NCBI GenBank assembly: GCA_964449465.1
Contig: CAYVBK010000017.1
Location: forward strand, 37,190 to 101,189
Direction: 5' to 3'
Source: CAYRXM01 sp964449465
GTDB taxonomy: Bacteria > Chloroflexota > Anaerolineae > JAFGEY01
DNA length: 64,000 bases
The notes under the pieces are model-generated. The model was not told the DNA's origin and ran no database searches. It saw only the letters and a program-made list of their open reading frames with translations. Positions 8,754-17,018 of this stretch are shown here, in pieces (position 1 is the first letter of the stretch; each line of letters opens with the position of its first letter). The translations under genes and the position numbers were made by a program.

Positions 8754-9164
8754 GTGAATAATCAGGCGACGGGGCAGGTTACCATTGCGCCCGAAGTATT
8801 GGTGACCATCGTCGAGTTGACGACCCAAGAAGTTCCTGGCGTTTATGCGCTCAGCCCCAATTGGACTCGCAATGTCAACCGGTTTTTTGGCAGCACGCGG
8901 GTGGGGAATGGGGTCGAAATTCAACTGGTAGACAAACAGGTTGAAATAGACATTTACATCATTGTTCAAGAAAATGTCAGCATGCTCCAACTAGGGCGCA
9001 ATCTTCAACGACAGGTTGCCCGCGCCGTGACAGAAATGACCGGCATGCAGGTCAAGGCCGTCAATGTCCATATTGACGATGTGCACATCCCTATGCCGCA
9101 GGCTACACACAGCCATGATGGGCGAGGTGCCGGCACGTCTATAGGCGAGAGTTCGGCGGTTTGA
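8754..9164 (+). CDS. Asp23/Gls24 family protein (YqhY-like)
   Basis: 136-residue second Asp23-family protein. Starts at GTG 8754 with a perfect AGGAGG at 8741-8746. It shows the GQVTIAPEVLVTIVELT start and the KAVNVHIDDVHIP C-terminal strand of the family, then a Ser/Gly-rich tail. In Bacillus the YqhY paralogue lies between accBC and nusB and influences acetyl-CoA carboxylase; here it lies between fabK and nusB, so a role linked to fatty-acid synthesis is a fair inference. Confidence 0.88.
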   Translation: MNNQATGQVTIAPEVLVTIVELTTQEVPGVYALSPNWTRNVNRFFGSTRVGNGVEIQLVDKQVEIDIYIIVQENVSMLQLGRNLQRQVARAVTEMTGMQVKAVNVHIDDVHIPMPQATHSHDGRGAGTSIGESSAV

Positions 9165-9194
9165 TCCCTACAAACCTTGGACCGGGAGGCTAGA

Positions 9195-9617
9195 TTGCAG
9201 GTTCGAAGGCGAGCGCGTATCGCGGCGCTGCAAGCTCTTTATGAAATAGATAGCGTTCACCATCTGGTCGGCCTGGTACTGCAACAACGCATTCAGGCCA
9301 TCAACCTCTCTGAAGAGGGTGAATTGTTTGCCCGTACTCTGGTGCAAGGCGTGTTGGCTCATCAGGCCATGTTGGACGAGATGATCAGCCTGTACGCGCC
9401 CGAGTGGCCGATTGATCAGATGTCTTTGATTGACCGTAACGTGCTGCGCATGGCCATGTTTGAATTTATTGTGGACGGCAGCACTCCCCCCAAAGTGGCT
9501 ATCAACGAAGCTGTCGAACTGGCCAAGCTGTTTGGCAGTGACAGCTCTCCTCGATTTGTCAATGGCGTGCTGGGCACTCTGTTGAGCAAATACATTCCTC
9601 CCTCTCACTCCAGGTAA
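9195..9617 (+). CDS. nusB: transcription antitermination factor NusB
   Basis: NusB binds boxA RNA with S10 in ribosomal RNA antitermination. The preferred start is TTG 9195 with GGGAGG at 9184-9189 (140 residues); an upstream TTG at 9177 would add six residues. Family features are RRRARIAALQALYEID at the N-terminus, MSLIDRNVLRMAMFEF in the middle and VAINEAVELAKLFGSD with RFVNGVLGTLL at the end. Confidence 0.95.
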   Translation: MQVRRRARIAALQALYEIDSVHHLVGLVLQQRIQAINLSEEGELFARTLVQGVLAHQAMLDEMISLYAPEWPIDQMSLIDRNVLRMAMFEFIVDGSTPPKVAINEAVELAKLFGSDSSPRFVNGVLGTLLSKYIPPSHSR

Positions 9618-9634
9618 TGAATTGAGGAAAAGAA

Positions 9635-10744
9635 ATGTTTGATAATTTCGGGACAGGCGAGTTTCTGACGATTGCATTTTTCGCCCTCTTGTTTTTTGGC
9701 CCCGAACGTCTGCCCAAGATAGGGGCGGCTGTCGGAGGTTGGCTGCGCAAACTCACCGATCAATCTCGCCTGTTTATGACACAGTGGCGCGAAGAAGCAC
9801 TGGCCATTCAAGATGCGGTAGAAGAAGTGCGGGGCATCCGCGACGAAATTTTGGCGGCCCGTCAAGAGTTGGCTTCGACGATTGATCATGCGCGCAGCGA
9901 TATTGACGAGAGCATTACTGATGCCAAATCACTGATCAGCACATCGTCTGTCACATTGGAACAAGTCGCTCACTCTGCGCCAGCATCGCCAGGCGTTGCC
10001 GATGCGTCAAAAGTCGAGGCTTTTGATCAAACCCACCGCATCTTGGACGATATGCTGTCGAAACGTCAGGAGCAAATGGCGCCCCAAGCAACTGTGTCAA
10101 ATCAGCCACTCGCGCCGACCCAGCCAGATGTTTCGACGGTGACTGTCGCCCGAGATGAAACGGTTGCCCCAACCGCGCCTCTGTCGGCAGTTCAAGAGCC
10201 GATGACAGTAGAAGGACAGCCGCCAGCTGTCGTTGAGCCGCCGGTTGAAGAACAGGATGAGGATGAGTGGACCAAGACCAAACGTCTGATAGACGAAATG
10301 CTCAAGCCGCGCCCTCCGGCCACGCCAACAGCGCCTCAGGTCATCGTGCCATCCAGTTATACGGTGCCATCGCTGGGTTCGATCCAGATTGCCGAATCCC
10401 GCTCCGAGCCAAAAGAAGAACAGCTGCCGGCTGCCGTTGAGCCGCCGGTTGAAGAACAGGATGAGGACGAGTGGACCAAGACCAAACGTCTGATAGACGA
10501 AATGCTCAAGCCGCGCCCTCCTGCTGCGCCAACGACGACTCAGGTCATTGCGCCATCCAGTTATGTTGCGGCAGGTGTCGAACAACCGCCCGACAATCAC
10601 AGAGAAATTCAACACCCTGTGGCCGAACAGGCCAGGCTAGAGAGCCTGACCCAGCAAGTGACCTCTTTGCAGAGCGAATTGCAATCGCTGCGGGCAGAAT
10701 TGGCTTTTTTGCGGTCTCTGATTACCAGCCAGGCGCCGGCCTAA
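9635..10744 (+). CDS. TatA/TatB-like twin-arginine translocase subunit with long repeat-bearing tail
   Basis: 369 residues. Residues 1-30 form the TatA/B module: a short membrane helix ending in FFGPERLPKIG, followed by an amphipathic helix. This is the component that works with TatC to export folded proteins. The rest is unusually long: a charged coiled segment (residues 50-110), a Pro/Ala/Thr-rich region, and two nearly identical copies of a motif containing EEQDEDEWTKTKRLIDEML, 68 residues apart, with a weaker third relative (HRILDDMLSKR) before them. The C-terminal 35 residues are again helical. TatB proteins are usually under 200 residues. tatC lies 148 bp downstream. Confidence 0.85.
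   Translation: MFDNFGTGEFLTIAFFALLFFGPERLPKIGAAVGGWLRKLTDQSRLFMTQWREEALAIQDAVEEVRGIRDEILAARQELASTIDHARSDIDESITDAKSLISTSSVTLEQVAHSAPASPGVADASKVEAFDQTHRILDDMLSKRQEQMAPQATVSNQPLAPTQPDVSTVTVARDETVAPTAPLSAVQEPMTVEGQPPAVVEPPVEEQDEDEWTKTKRLIDEMLKPRPPATPTAPQVIVPSSYTVPSLGSIQIAESRSEPKEEQLPAAVEPPVEEQDEDEWTKTKRLIDEMLKPRPPAAPTTTQVIAPSSYVAAGVEQPPDNHREIQHPVAEQARLESLTQQVTSLQSELQSLRAELAFLRSLITSQAPA
10231..10521 (+). repeat. two 87-bp direct repeats inside the TatB-like gene
   Basis: The stretches 10231-10317 and 10435-10521 are identical except for one synonymous change seen by eye (GATGAG versus GACGAG). They encode the acidic, RLIDEML-containing motif. Their near identity points to a recent duplication of a 204-bp unit. 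Confidence 0.9.
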
Positions 10745-10748
10745 GAAG

Positions 10749-10872
10749 CCGCTGAACAAGTCTATTTTTACCAAAGGACACCGAGAGCACCAAGGTTTGC
10801 AATACTTGCGTTTTTAGAAATTCTTTGTGTCCTTTGTGTCTTGGTGGTGAGAGGGTTTTTCAGCACGCTCCT
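10749..10872. repeat. dispersed inverted-repeat element, family A copy 1
   Basis: About 124 bp beginning CCGCTGAA-CAAG and ending TTTTTCAGCACGCTCCT. A copy matching along its whole length lies at 58332-58458. The ends form an inverted repeat (GCTGAA..AAG against CTTTTTCAGC), and inside them the sequence is also roughly self-complementary (ACCAAAGGACACCGAG against TTTGTGTCTTGGTGG). There is no open reading frame, which suggests a non-autonomous MITE- or REP-like unit. Confidence 0.85.
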
Positions 10873-10892
10873 AGCCGCCTGAAAGGATCAAT

Positions 10893-11702
10893 ATGAGTGA
10901 CAAAACAGCCTCCCTCGAAAATGAACGTATGATGACCTTGATGGAGCATTTGATCGATCTCAAAGATCATTTGATCCGTATTGCTGTGGCTCTGGTGATT
11001 TGTGGCGCGGCTAGCTTTTTTCTGGTCGAAAAAATTTTCAACTGGATTTTGCACCCCCTTTATGCCGCAGTCGAGAAATATCGCCTGGAATATGGGGTCG
11101 AGTATCGCATCATTGCCACCGAACCCACCACCATGATCGGTTTGTTTATGAAGATTGCCCTGTTTAGCGGGGCGATCATTGCTATGCCATATATCGTGTA
11201 TCAGGTTTTTCATTTTATCATGCCCGGCCTGACCCACAAGGAACGCCTGTCGTTGATCATCATTATTCCTTCAGCTACATTCTTTTTTGTGGGCGGCGTG
11301 GCATTTTCTTATTATGTGATGGTGCCGGCGGCCATTCCGTTTTTGCTGGGATTTGGGTGGAATTTTTTCGGCGGCACTCAGGTTGATCAGATGTGGCAGG
11401 TAGATCGCTATTTGCCCTTTTTGCTCAACCTGGTGTTTTGGGTGGGTGTGAGCTTTGAGACGCCGTTGATCATGGCCTTTATTTCGCGCATGGGCGTGTT
11501 GACGGCGAAACAATTTCTGGCTTTTTGGAAGTTTGCCGTAGTGGGGATTGCTATTTTGGCGGCCTTGATCACGCCAACGCCCGACCCGTTCAACATGGGG
11601 CTGGTGATGGCCCCGTTAATCGCCCTGTACTTTTTTGGCGTCTTGCTGGCCCGGCTGGTGCAACCCAAAGAGGCCAGAGCAGCCGACAAAAAATCGGCTT
11701 GA
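10893..11702 (+). CDS. tatC: Sec-independent protein translocase TatC
   Basis: Polytopic receptor of the twin-arginine translocase, 269 residues with six predicted membrane segments. Family marks are MTLMEHLIDLKDHLIR at the N-terminus (the conserved HLxELRxR region), the conserved Glu in TEPTTMIGLFMK, FETPLIMAF, and the final PTPDPFNMGLVMAP stretch. The tail is basic. Starts at ATG 10893 behind AAAGGA. It ends just before a perfect bidirectional terminator. Confidence 0.96.
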   Translation: MSDKTASLENERMMTLMEHLIDLKDHLIRIAVALVICGAASFFLVEKIFNWILHPLYAAVEKYRLEYGVEYRIIATEPTTMIGLFMKIALFSGAIIAMPYIVYQVFHFIMPGLTHKERLSLIIIIPSATFFFVGGVAFSYYVMVPAAIPFLLGFGWNFFGGTQVDQMWQVDRYLPFLLNLVFWVGVSFETPLIMAFISRMGVLTAKQFLAFWKFAVVGIAILAALITPTPDPFNMGLVMAPLIALYFFGVLLARLVQPKEARAADKKSA

Positions 11703-11722
11703 TCCAGTGACCACATTCATGC

Positions 11723-11757
11723 AAAACGGTGCGCCTCACAACGAGGCGCACCGTTTT
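11723..11757. terminator. bidirectional terminator between tatC and GNAT gene
   Basis: A 15-bp perfect stem (11723-11737 and 11743-11757) with a five-base loop, ending in A4 on one side and T5 on the other. It serves both convergent transcripts. Confidence 0.93.
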
Positions 11758-11792
11758 TGATTGTAAGGCGGATCGAGTTGGATGCTGAGACC

Positions 11793-12476
11793 CTATTTTT
11801 TGGTCACCAGCCAGGCCCGTCTAAGACCATAAATGCGACCATGCACCGGCTCGCTCACCAAGCCTTTCCAAACCGGCGCGGGCCGGTCTTCCAATACGCG
11901 AAATCCCACTGCTTCATAGAGATGACAGGCCGCATGGTTGCGGTCGGTGGTGCTGAGGTGAACGCCGGGCAGCCCGGCAGCCCAAAACTGATTCAGGCTG
12001 GCATTCAACAATCTCCGCCCGATGCCGTGTCCGCGCGCCGAGACCGCCACATTGATGTGTAAATGGGCCGGAAACTCGTTCAAAGACACATGGCTGCCAC
12101 CTGTGCGCAATCCATCCCAGAGCGTTCGCCAGGCAAAGCGCAGCGTTTTCCTGCCAATCTGATAGCCGCCGCCGATGGCGCGGCCCAGCACGCGAGGCAA
12201 GATGTGTCGGCCCAGCACGCGATTGCGCTGCCGGGTGTCGGGACAACCGGTGATATAGCCTACCACCGCGACGTTCAACTCGGCCACCCACAGCCACTCG
12301 GCCATATAATTGGTGTAAAAAGACACAAAGGTTTCGCAAAATGGCCGACGATCATCCAGAAATGCCTCGATAGGATCGCCGAAAAAGGCTGTGTCTGCGG
12401 CCAGCGCCCACACCGCCTCGCGGTCGGCCGGGCGATACAGGCGAATGGATGCGGCGGCCTCTGGCTCATTTCCCAT
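11793..12476 (-). CDS. GNAT family N-acetyltransferase
   Basis: 227 residues. The N-terminal half contains the GNAT start (IRLYRPADREAVWALAADTAFFG), and the acetyl-CoA pyrophosphate-binding motif A is seen as VSARGHGIGRRLL around residues 150-165, followed by HLYEAVGFRV near 190. The acceptor is unknown. The gene overlaps the PIG-L deacetylase by 11 bp, so the two are co-translated; an acetyltransferase beside a sugar deacetylase suggests work on the same or related glycoconjugate, which is an inference. Confidence 0.88.
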   Translation of the reverse strand: MGNEPEAAASIRLYRPADREAVWALAADTAFFGDPIEAFLDDRRPFCETFVSFYTNYMAEWLWVAELNVAVVGYITGCPDTRQRNRVLGRHILPRVLGRAIGGGYQIGRKTLRFAWRTLWDGLRTGGSHVSLNEFPAHLHINVAVSARGHGIGRRLLNASLNQFWAAGLPGVHLSTTDRNHAACHLYEAVGFRVLEDRPAPVWKGLVSEPVHGRIYGLRRAWLVTKK

Positions 12477-13953
12477 CCAGAGTCAATCCTTCCCATAACG
12501 CAGGTTGCAAATGAACCACGTGCCAGGCCGTGTGGTCCAATCCCATGCCCTGTCGCGTTTCGGCAGCAAAAGCCAGCCAGGTCGGTTGATCGACCAGACT
12601 GAGGTCGAGCTTGAACCACAGGCTATTGCCGCGCAACTGGACATTATCTGAAATGGTACGCCCGTATTGACTGAGCCATCGAGTTTCGCCCTGATCGCTC
12701 AAAACGCGAGCCATCAAGCGATAGCTGCAAGCCCGGCTTATTTGGCCACGCAGGTCCAGCACCACCGACAAGCTGTCATTCAAACGAAACACGCTGATTC
12801 CGGCAATATCTGCGCTGCGATACATGCTGCGCACGGTGCTATCACTAACCGGGTCGCCATAATAGGTCGTCTCGCTTTCGATGTGAGGATTGGCATGGGG
12901 CAACATTTCGCCGGCGATCAATCCCAGCGAGGCGGTTTCGTCCAGCTGCATAAATAACTCGTTTTGGCGCACAAAACTCTTGAGATACTGGCCCAGCAGC
13001 CGTTGTTGGGAGCGGTGTGCAGCGATAGCGGCCTGCTTGGCACTCAACGCATCAGAGCCGAGCGGCCACTGCCACCACGCGCCCATTGTGATCAACCGAC
13101 GCGGTGGGCGCAGGGCGTCTTGCAGGATCAGGCCGCGCTCTTGAGGATACAGCCCATAGTGAACCAGGTATCCCAACACCAGAGGCGACCAGTCGGGGTT
13201 GTCGCTACGCTCTTGGGCGATGGCCAGCGACATGAACGCACTCAAGGCCCGGTGATCGATGTGATCGTCCAACGGGTGAGGGGTGATGATCAGATCGGGT
13301 CGCTCGACAGCCAGGATGTTTCGTAGATCGCCCAGCAGAGCGAGACCGTTGTACGGTACACCGGGATTCAAGGTGTTGGGATAAGGGTTGTGGCTGCGTT
13401 GAGAAAAGGGCGACAGGTAGGCCTGGTCTGCGTTCCAATGGCTCCACCACATGGCCGCCAACCCCCGGTCGGGATAGCCCAAAAAAGTGACAGACCGGGC
13501 ATCCAGGCCCAGATGTGCGACTGCGTTCAACGTTTCTTGCTGTCGCCGAACGCCCATGGCGATAAAATCGGACGAGCGCGGAAAAGCGCGGCGAAATTCT
13601 TCCATGGTGGCGAATCGGTAGCCATCGCCGTTTGTCACTATCACCAGGCGTACCTGGCTGCCCTGGCGAACGGCGGCCTGAATGACCCCGGCCGCACCCA
13701 ACACTTCGTCGTCGCAGTGCGGGGCCACGACCAGCACCCGCTCAAATCGCTCCAACGGCAAAACCGGCAGCATATCGGGCAACATATCCGAGTTGGCCAG
13801 GTAGCGTTCATAGCTCATTACAAAGGCAGTCAGCAAAAAAGCCGCCGTCAGGCTAGCGCGTCCAAGCCGGGACTGCTTGAGGCGTCGCGCCAGGCCTGTC
13901 AGGTACGGGCCGATAGATTGTAGCCACTTTTGAATCCCAACCGGTAATTTCAT
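12466..13953 (-). CDS. PIG-L family deacetylase, membrane-anchored
   Basis: 495 residues. An N-terminal membrane helix (about residues 33-48) precedes a PIG-L/LmbE zinc deacetylase domain. The metal motif reads APHCDDEVLG (about residues 76-85) where the classic form is AHPDDE, and the second site TPHPLDDHIDHRA lies near 230. The family removes N-acetyl groups from GlcNAc-type substrates such as GlcNAc-inositol conjugates. The C-terminal 150 residues are a beta-rich region of unknown role. The topology cannot be fixed from sequence; an extracytoplasmic catalytic domain is possible. Confidence 0.85.
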   Translation of the reverse strand: MKLPVGIQKWLQSIGPYLTGLARRLKQSRLGRASLTAAFLLTAFVMSYERYLANSDMLPDMLPVLPLERFERVLVVAPHCDDEVLGAAGVIQAAVRQGSQVRLVIVTNGDGYRFATMEEFRRAFPRSSDFIAMGVRRQQETLNAVAHLGLDARSVTFLGYPDRGLAAMWWSHWNADQAYLSPFSQRSHNPYPNTLNPGVPYNGLALLGDLRNILAVERPDLIITPHPLDDHIDHRALSAFMSLAIAQERSDNPDWSPLVLGYLVHYGLYPQERGLILQDALRPPRRLITMGAWWQWPLGSDALSAKQAAIAAHRSQQRLLGQYLKSFVRQNELFMQLDETASLGLIAGEMLPHANPHIESETTYYGDPVSDSTVRSMYRSADIAGISVFRLNDSLSVVLDLRGQISRACSYRLMARVLSDQGETRWLSQYGRTISDNVQLRGNSLWFKLDLSLVDQPTWLAFAAETRQGMGLDHTAWHVVHLQPALWEGLTLDGK

Positions 13954-14005
13954 CGCATCATCCCGATCCTATTGTCACCGCTTGACCCGTTGTCATCCTT
14001 GAATC

Positions 14006-14138
14006 CACTGAAAAAAGTGTTCTACCGCCGAGACGCAGAGTTCGCAGAGAATATAAAGAGCCTTAAAATTTCGTTGATTCTCATCATTATCCTCGTTCTC
14101 CGCGCCGCTGTGGTGAAATAGTCTTTTTTCAGGAACGT
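14006..14138. repeat. dispersed inverted-repeat element, family A relative
   Basis: Non-coding stretch in the 227-bp gap between the PIG-L and NRAMP genes. It starts CCACTGAAAAAAGTGTTCTACCG and ends TAGTCTTTTTTCAGG, the same end architecture as family A (10749 and 58332) with a different, CGCCGAGACGCAGAG-type interior. The same left end is seen at 34284. Nothing else is recognisable in this gap. Confidence 0.65.
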
Positions 14139-14180
14139 CATCCCTGTATAAACGGCGGTGCTTGTACTGACCAAGAGAGA

Positions 14181-15437
14181 TTATGCAGATGGAAGCAAAG
14201 GTGAAACAAACAAGATCAATGTGATCAGCGTGATGACAACGGTCAACCCCCAGGCCAGCACATTTTGCAGACGAGAATTGATCCATTGTCCCATAATTTG
14301 CTGATCATTGACAAGCTTGAGCGCCAGCACCAGCAGCACCGGCATTAAAATGGCATTCAAAACCTGCGACAGCCACATGATCGGAAACAACGGCAGGCCG
14401 GGGATCATGATAAACAACGCACTCAGGACGATAATGCCGGCATAAAGCGTGTAGAATAGCGGAGCTTCTCGCCCGGAACGATCCAGGCCGCGCTCCCAGC
14501 CCATCGCCTCGCAAATCGCATAGGCTGTAGACAGGGGCAGCACCGATGCCGCCAGCAGCGACGCCCCCAGCAGCCCAATGGAGAAAAGCAGGCTGGCCCA
14601 ATTGCCGGCCAGCGGTCTGAGGGCCAGAGCAGCCTGCTCGGCCGTCTCTACATGGATGCCGTGTACAAAAAGTGTGGCAGCCGTGCAAATGATGATAAAC
14701 GCCGATACAATATTGCCCAATACAGCTCCGGTGACCACATCCATGCGCGTATAACCATACTCATCCATTTTGACGCCCTTGTCGGCGACCGAGGCCTGCA
14801 TATACACCAATCCCCAAGGGGTGATGGTTGTGCCGATGGTGGCCAGGATGGCCAGGATGTAATCGGTATCTCTTTGAAAAGAAGGCACAACAGTCTGCGC
14901 CAGAATGTCCATCCAGGGCGGGTGAATCATAATCGCCGTGATCACATAGCTGATCGCCGCCAGGCAGAGCGCCAGCAGCACTTTTTCCACACGCTGATAG
15001 TTGCCGCGCAGTGTGATCAGAATGACCAGCATAGCAGCCAGCGGCACACTGATATAGCGGCTGATGCCCAGCATTTCGGTGGCGGCGGCGATGCCGGCAA
15101 ACTGCGACACGGTGGTGCCCAGATTGGCTAAAAGCAGGCACAGCATGGCGAAAACAGTAATTTTAACGCCAAATCGTTCCCGGATCAAGTCGGCGGCGCC
15201 TTTGCCGGTGACGGTGCCCATGCGGGCGGCCATCTCTTGCACCACCACCTCGCCAAATGTGACCAGCAAGATCATCCACAGAAACTTGTAGCCAAAAGTC
15301 GAACCGGCCATCGAATACGTGGCAATGCCGGCGGCGTCATTGTCCGCGCTGGCCGTAATCAGCCCCGGCCCCAAAATTTTGACAAAAAACCACATCCGCT
15401 GACCGAGTGATTGGAGAATGTTTTGAGCCTTGCGCAT
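14181..15437 (-). CDS. NRAMP-related divalent metal transporter with atypical metal site
   Basis: 418 residues, 11 or so membrane segments, NRAMP/SLC11 fold. The first helix reads GPGLITASADNDAAGIAT where classic Mn/Fe NRAMPs have DPGN; aligned by eye, the Asp is kept while P, G and N become A, A and G. In helix 6 the usual MPH is TPW (GTTITPWGLVYMQ). Such changes are known in NRAMP-related magnesium transporters, so Mg2+ transport is plausible but not shown. The GGAGGG ribosome binding site and 11-nt gap put it in one operon with the upstream PRC/MgtE_N/CBS protein, which fits a regulated cation transporter. Confidence 0.85.
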   Translation of the reverse strand: MRKAQNILQSLGQRMWFFVKILGPGLITASADNDAAGIATYSMAGSTFGYKFLWMILLVTFGEVVVQEMAARMGTVTGKGAADLIRERFGVKITVFAMLCLLLANLGTTVSQFAGIAAATEMLGISRYISVPLAAMLVILITLRGNYQRVEKVLLALCLAAISYVITAIMIHPPWMDILAQTVVPSFQRDTDYILAILATIGTTITPWGLVYMQASVADKGVKMDEYGYTRMDVVTGAVLGNIVSAFIIICTAATLFVHGIHVETAEQAALALRPLAGNWASLLFSIGLLGASLLAASVLPLSTAYAICEAMGWERGLDRSGREAPLFYTLYAGIIVLSALFIMIPGLPLFPIMWLSQVLNAILMPVLLVLALKLVNDQQIMGQWINSRLQNVLAWGLTVVITLITLILFVSPLLPSA

Positions 15438-15448
15438 TCTGTCCCTCC

Positions 15449-16699
15449 CTAAAAGAATCTCGGCAGCCGCTTTTTCCAGGCGGTAGGCAGCACGGTGTCG
15501 ATGGCGTCATCTACGGTGACAATGCCCAACAACGTGCCGCCGTTTTCCACCACCGGCACCGACAGCAGGTTGTATTTGGCGATCAAATAGGCCACCTCTT
15601 GTTGCGAGGTGTAGGGCGTCACCGTGATCGGATCGGTGTCCATAAATTCCTGAACCGGCGAATGGGCCGGCGCCATCACCAGATCGCGCAGGCTGATCAC
15701 ACCGCACAGGTGATGTTCCTGATCTATGCCATATACGTAATACATGGCCTCATCATCTTGAGCATTGGGAGATTGGCGCAGGTAATCCATTGCCTGGTCA
15801 GTGTGCAGGCCAACAGGCACATGGGCAAACTCGGTGGTCATAATACCGCCGGCCGAGTCCTCTGGGTATCCCAGCAAACGACGCACTTCTTGAGCATCGT
15901 CATCCTCCATCAAATCGAGCAGTTGGTCACTGGTATGCGTGGGCAGATCGGCCAGCAGATCTGCCGCCTCATCGGGGGCCATTTCCTCCAACACATCGGC
16001 GGCACGTTCTGGCTCGAGCTGCGACAGCACTGACACCTGCATATCGGCCGAAAACTCTTCCAATGCATCAGCCAGCGTTTCGTCGTCCAACGCCTCAATC
16101 AAAGCCTGGCTGGTGTGCCGGTCCAGATCGCTGAGAATAGAGGCAATGTCGGCCGGAGGCAGTTTGCTGATCCTATCTCGCGAGATGCGCAGACGCAGGG
16201 GGTCTTGCTGCTGAAGCGGAGCAACATCCTCCCAGGGAATGACGGTAGGGGATGTGGACCGATTCAACAGACGCAAGAGCGAACTGAACGGTCGCTCGAT
16301 GCCCAGCCGCCGCAGCAGCCCCAACCCGCCCACATCTACGCCGGTGAGACAGAAACGGTCGCGCACACGGGCCAACTGGATGTCGTTGACGCGCACCACA
16401 CGACGCCCCTCGGTGTCCACGATCTGACGATCCAGGATGCGGTCGGCCAACCACACCTCATCGCCTTGGGGAGTGTATGTCTGAACCTCTGATTTGGGTA
16501 CCTGGAGGATGATGCTGGGATACAGTCCGCTGATCTGCGATGCCGACACAAAACGCATGCTGCCATTTCGCACGGCCATCGCTCGCACCTGCGGATAGGG
16601 TTGATCCAGGTTGCCGATCAACACATCAGTGCAATGGCCCACCTGGTTGCCGAACGAATCCCAAATTTGCTTTCCCTGAAGCTGACTCAAGTAGAACAT
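15449..16699 (-). CDS. PRC-barrel / MgtE N-domain / CBS-pair protein without a channel domain
   Basis: 416 residues from ATG 16699 (AAGGAG upstream; the frame is open another 20 codons). Order: PRC-barrel-like segments (residues 1-75 and about 85-150), an MgtE_N superhelix with repeated LEEMAPDEAADLLADL-type turns (about 190-290), then two CBS domains (about 295-416, with TTEFAHVPVG and GTLLGIVTVDDAID). This is the cytosolic Mg2+-sensing half of MgtE without its membrane channel. Placed directly before an NRAMP-like gene, it probably senses Mg2+ or nucleotides and gates the transporter in trans. Confidence 0.87.
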   Translation of the reverse strand: MFYLSQLQGKQIWDSFGNQVGHCTDVLIGNLDQPYPQVRAMAVRNGSMRFVSASQISGLYPSIILQVPKSEVQTYTPQGDEVWLADRILDRQIVDTEGRRVVRVNDIQLARVRDRFCLTGVDVGGLGLLRRLGIERPFSSLLRLLNRSTSPTVIPWEDVAPLQQQDPLRLRISRDRISKLPPADIASILSDLDRHTSQALIEALDDETLADALEEFSADMQVSVLSQLEPERAADVLEEMAPDEAADLLADLPTHTSDQLLDLMEDDDAQEVRRLLGYPEDSAGGIMTTEFAHVPVGLHTDQAMDYLRQSPNAQDDEAMYYVYGIDQEHHLCGVISLRDLVMAPAHSPVQEFMDTDPITVTPYTSQQEVAYLIAKYNLLSVPVVENGGTLLGIVTVDDAIDTVLPTAWKKRLPRFF

Positions 16700-16925
16700 T
16701 GGCTTTCTCCTTTCGTCCCTATCGTTCAAATTGGACAAAACATCGAAAACCGTTCGCAAACCACCTGAATTATCGCGTAGCAGATGGTTTACACCGAACG
16801 GATTTTTGAACGAGTGATCCTGGTATGGAGATCAGCCTGAGCAAGCCATCAGGTTACAGCCCAACCATCTGAATCAATCGAGCAGTGTGGGCGCGTGACG
16901 CAGATTGCGTGACGCCGGCTGTCAG

Positions 16926-16961
16926 GAAAAACATGACCTCCAGGAGTTTCCCCTGGAGGTC
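16926..16961 (-). terminator. second terminator-like hairpin in the cation-transporter leader
   Basis: Perfect 10-bp stem (16935-16944 and 16952-16961) followed on the minus strand by TGTTTTTCC. It lies about 225 nt before the start codon of the PRC/MgtE_N/CBS gene and inside its predicted leader, so it is an attenuator candidate rather than an end-of-gene terminator. Confidence 0.7.
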
Positions 16962-16973
16962 TGGGTTGTGAGG

Positions 16974-17018
16974 AAAAACCTGCCTTCAGGGGGGATCAGT
17001 TGATGCATTTGGCAGGTT
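16974..17018 (-). terminator. first terminator-like hairpin in the cation-transporter leader
   Basis: Eight-bp stem (AACCTGCC 17018-17011 read on the minus strand, pairing with 16984-16977) followed by five T residues. Its left arm and loop overlap the end of a possible 28-codon leader peptide, so ribosome position could decide whether it forms. Confidence 0.55.

Noticed and set aside
16800..16860. Possible M-box (Mg2+) riboswitch suggested by GGTATGGAGAT at 16822
   Set aside because: That match is on the plus strand, opposite to the transcript, and the other conserved M-box segments are missing.
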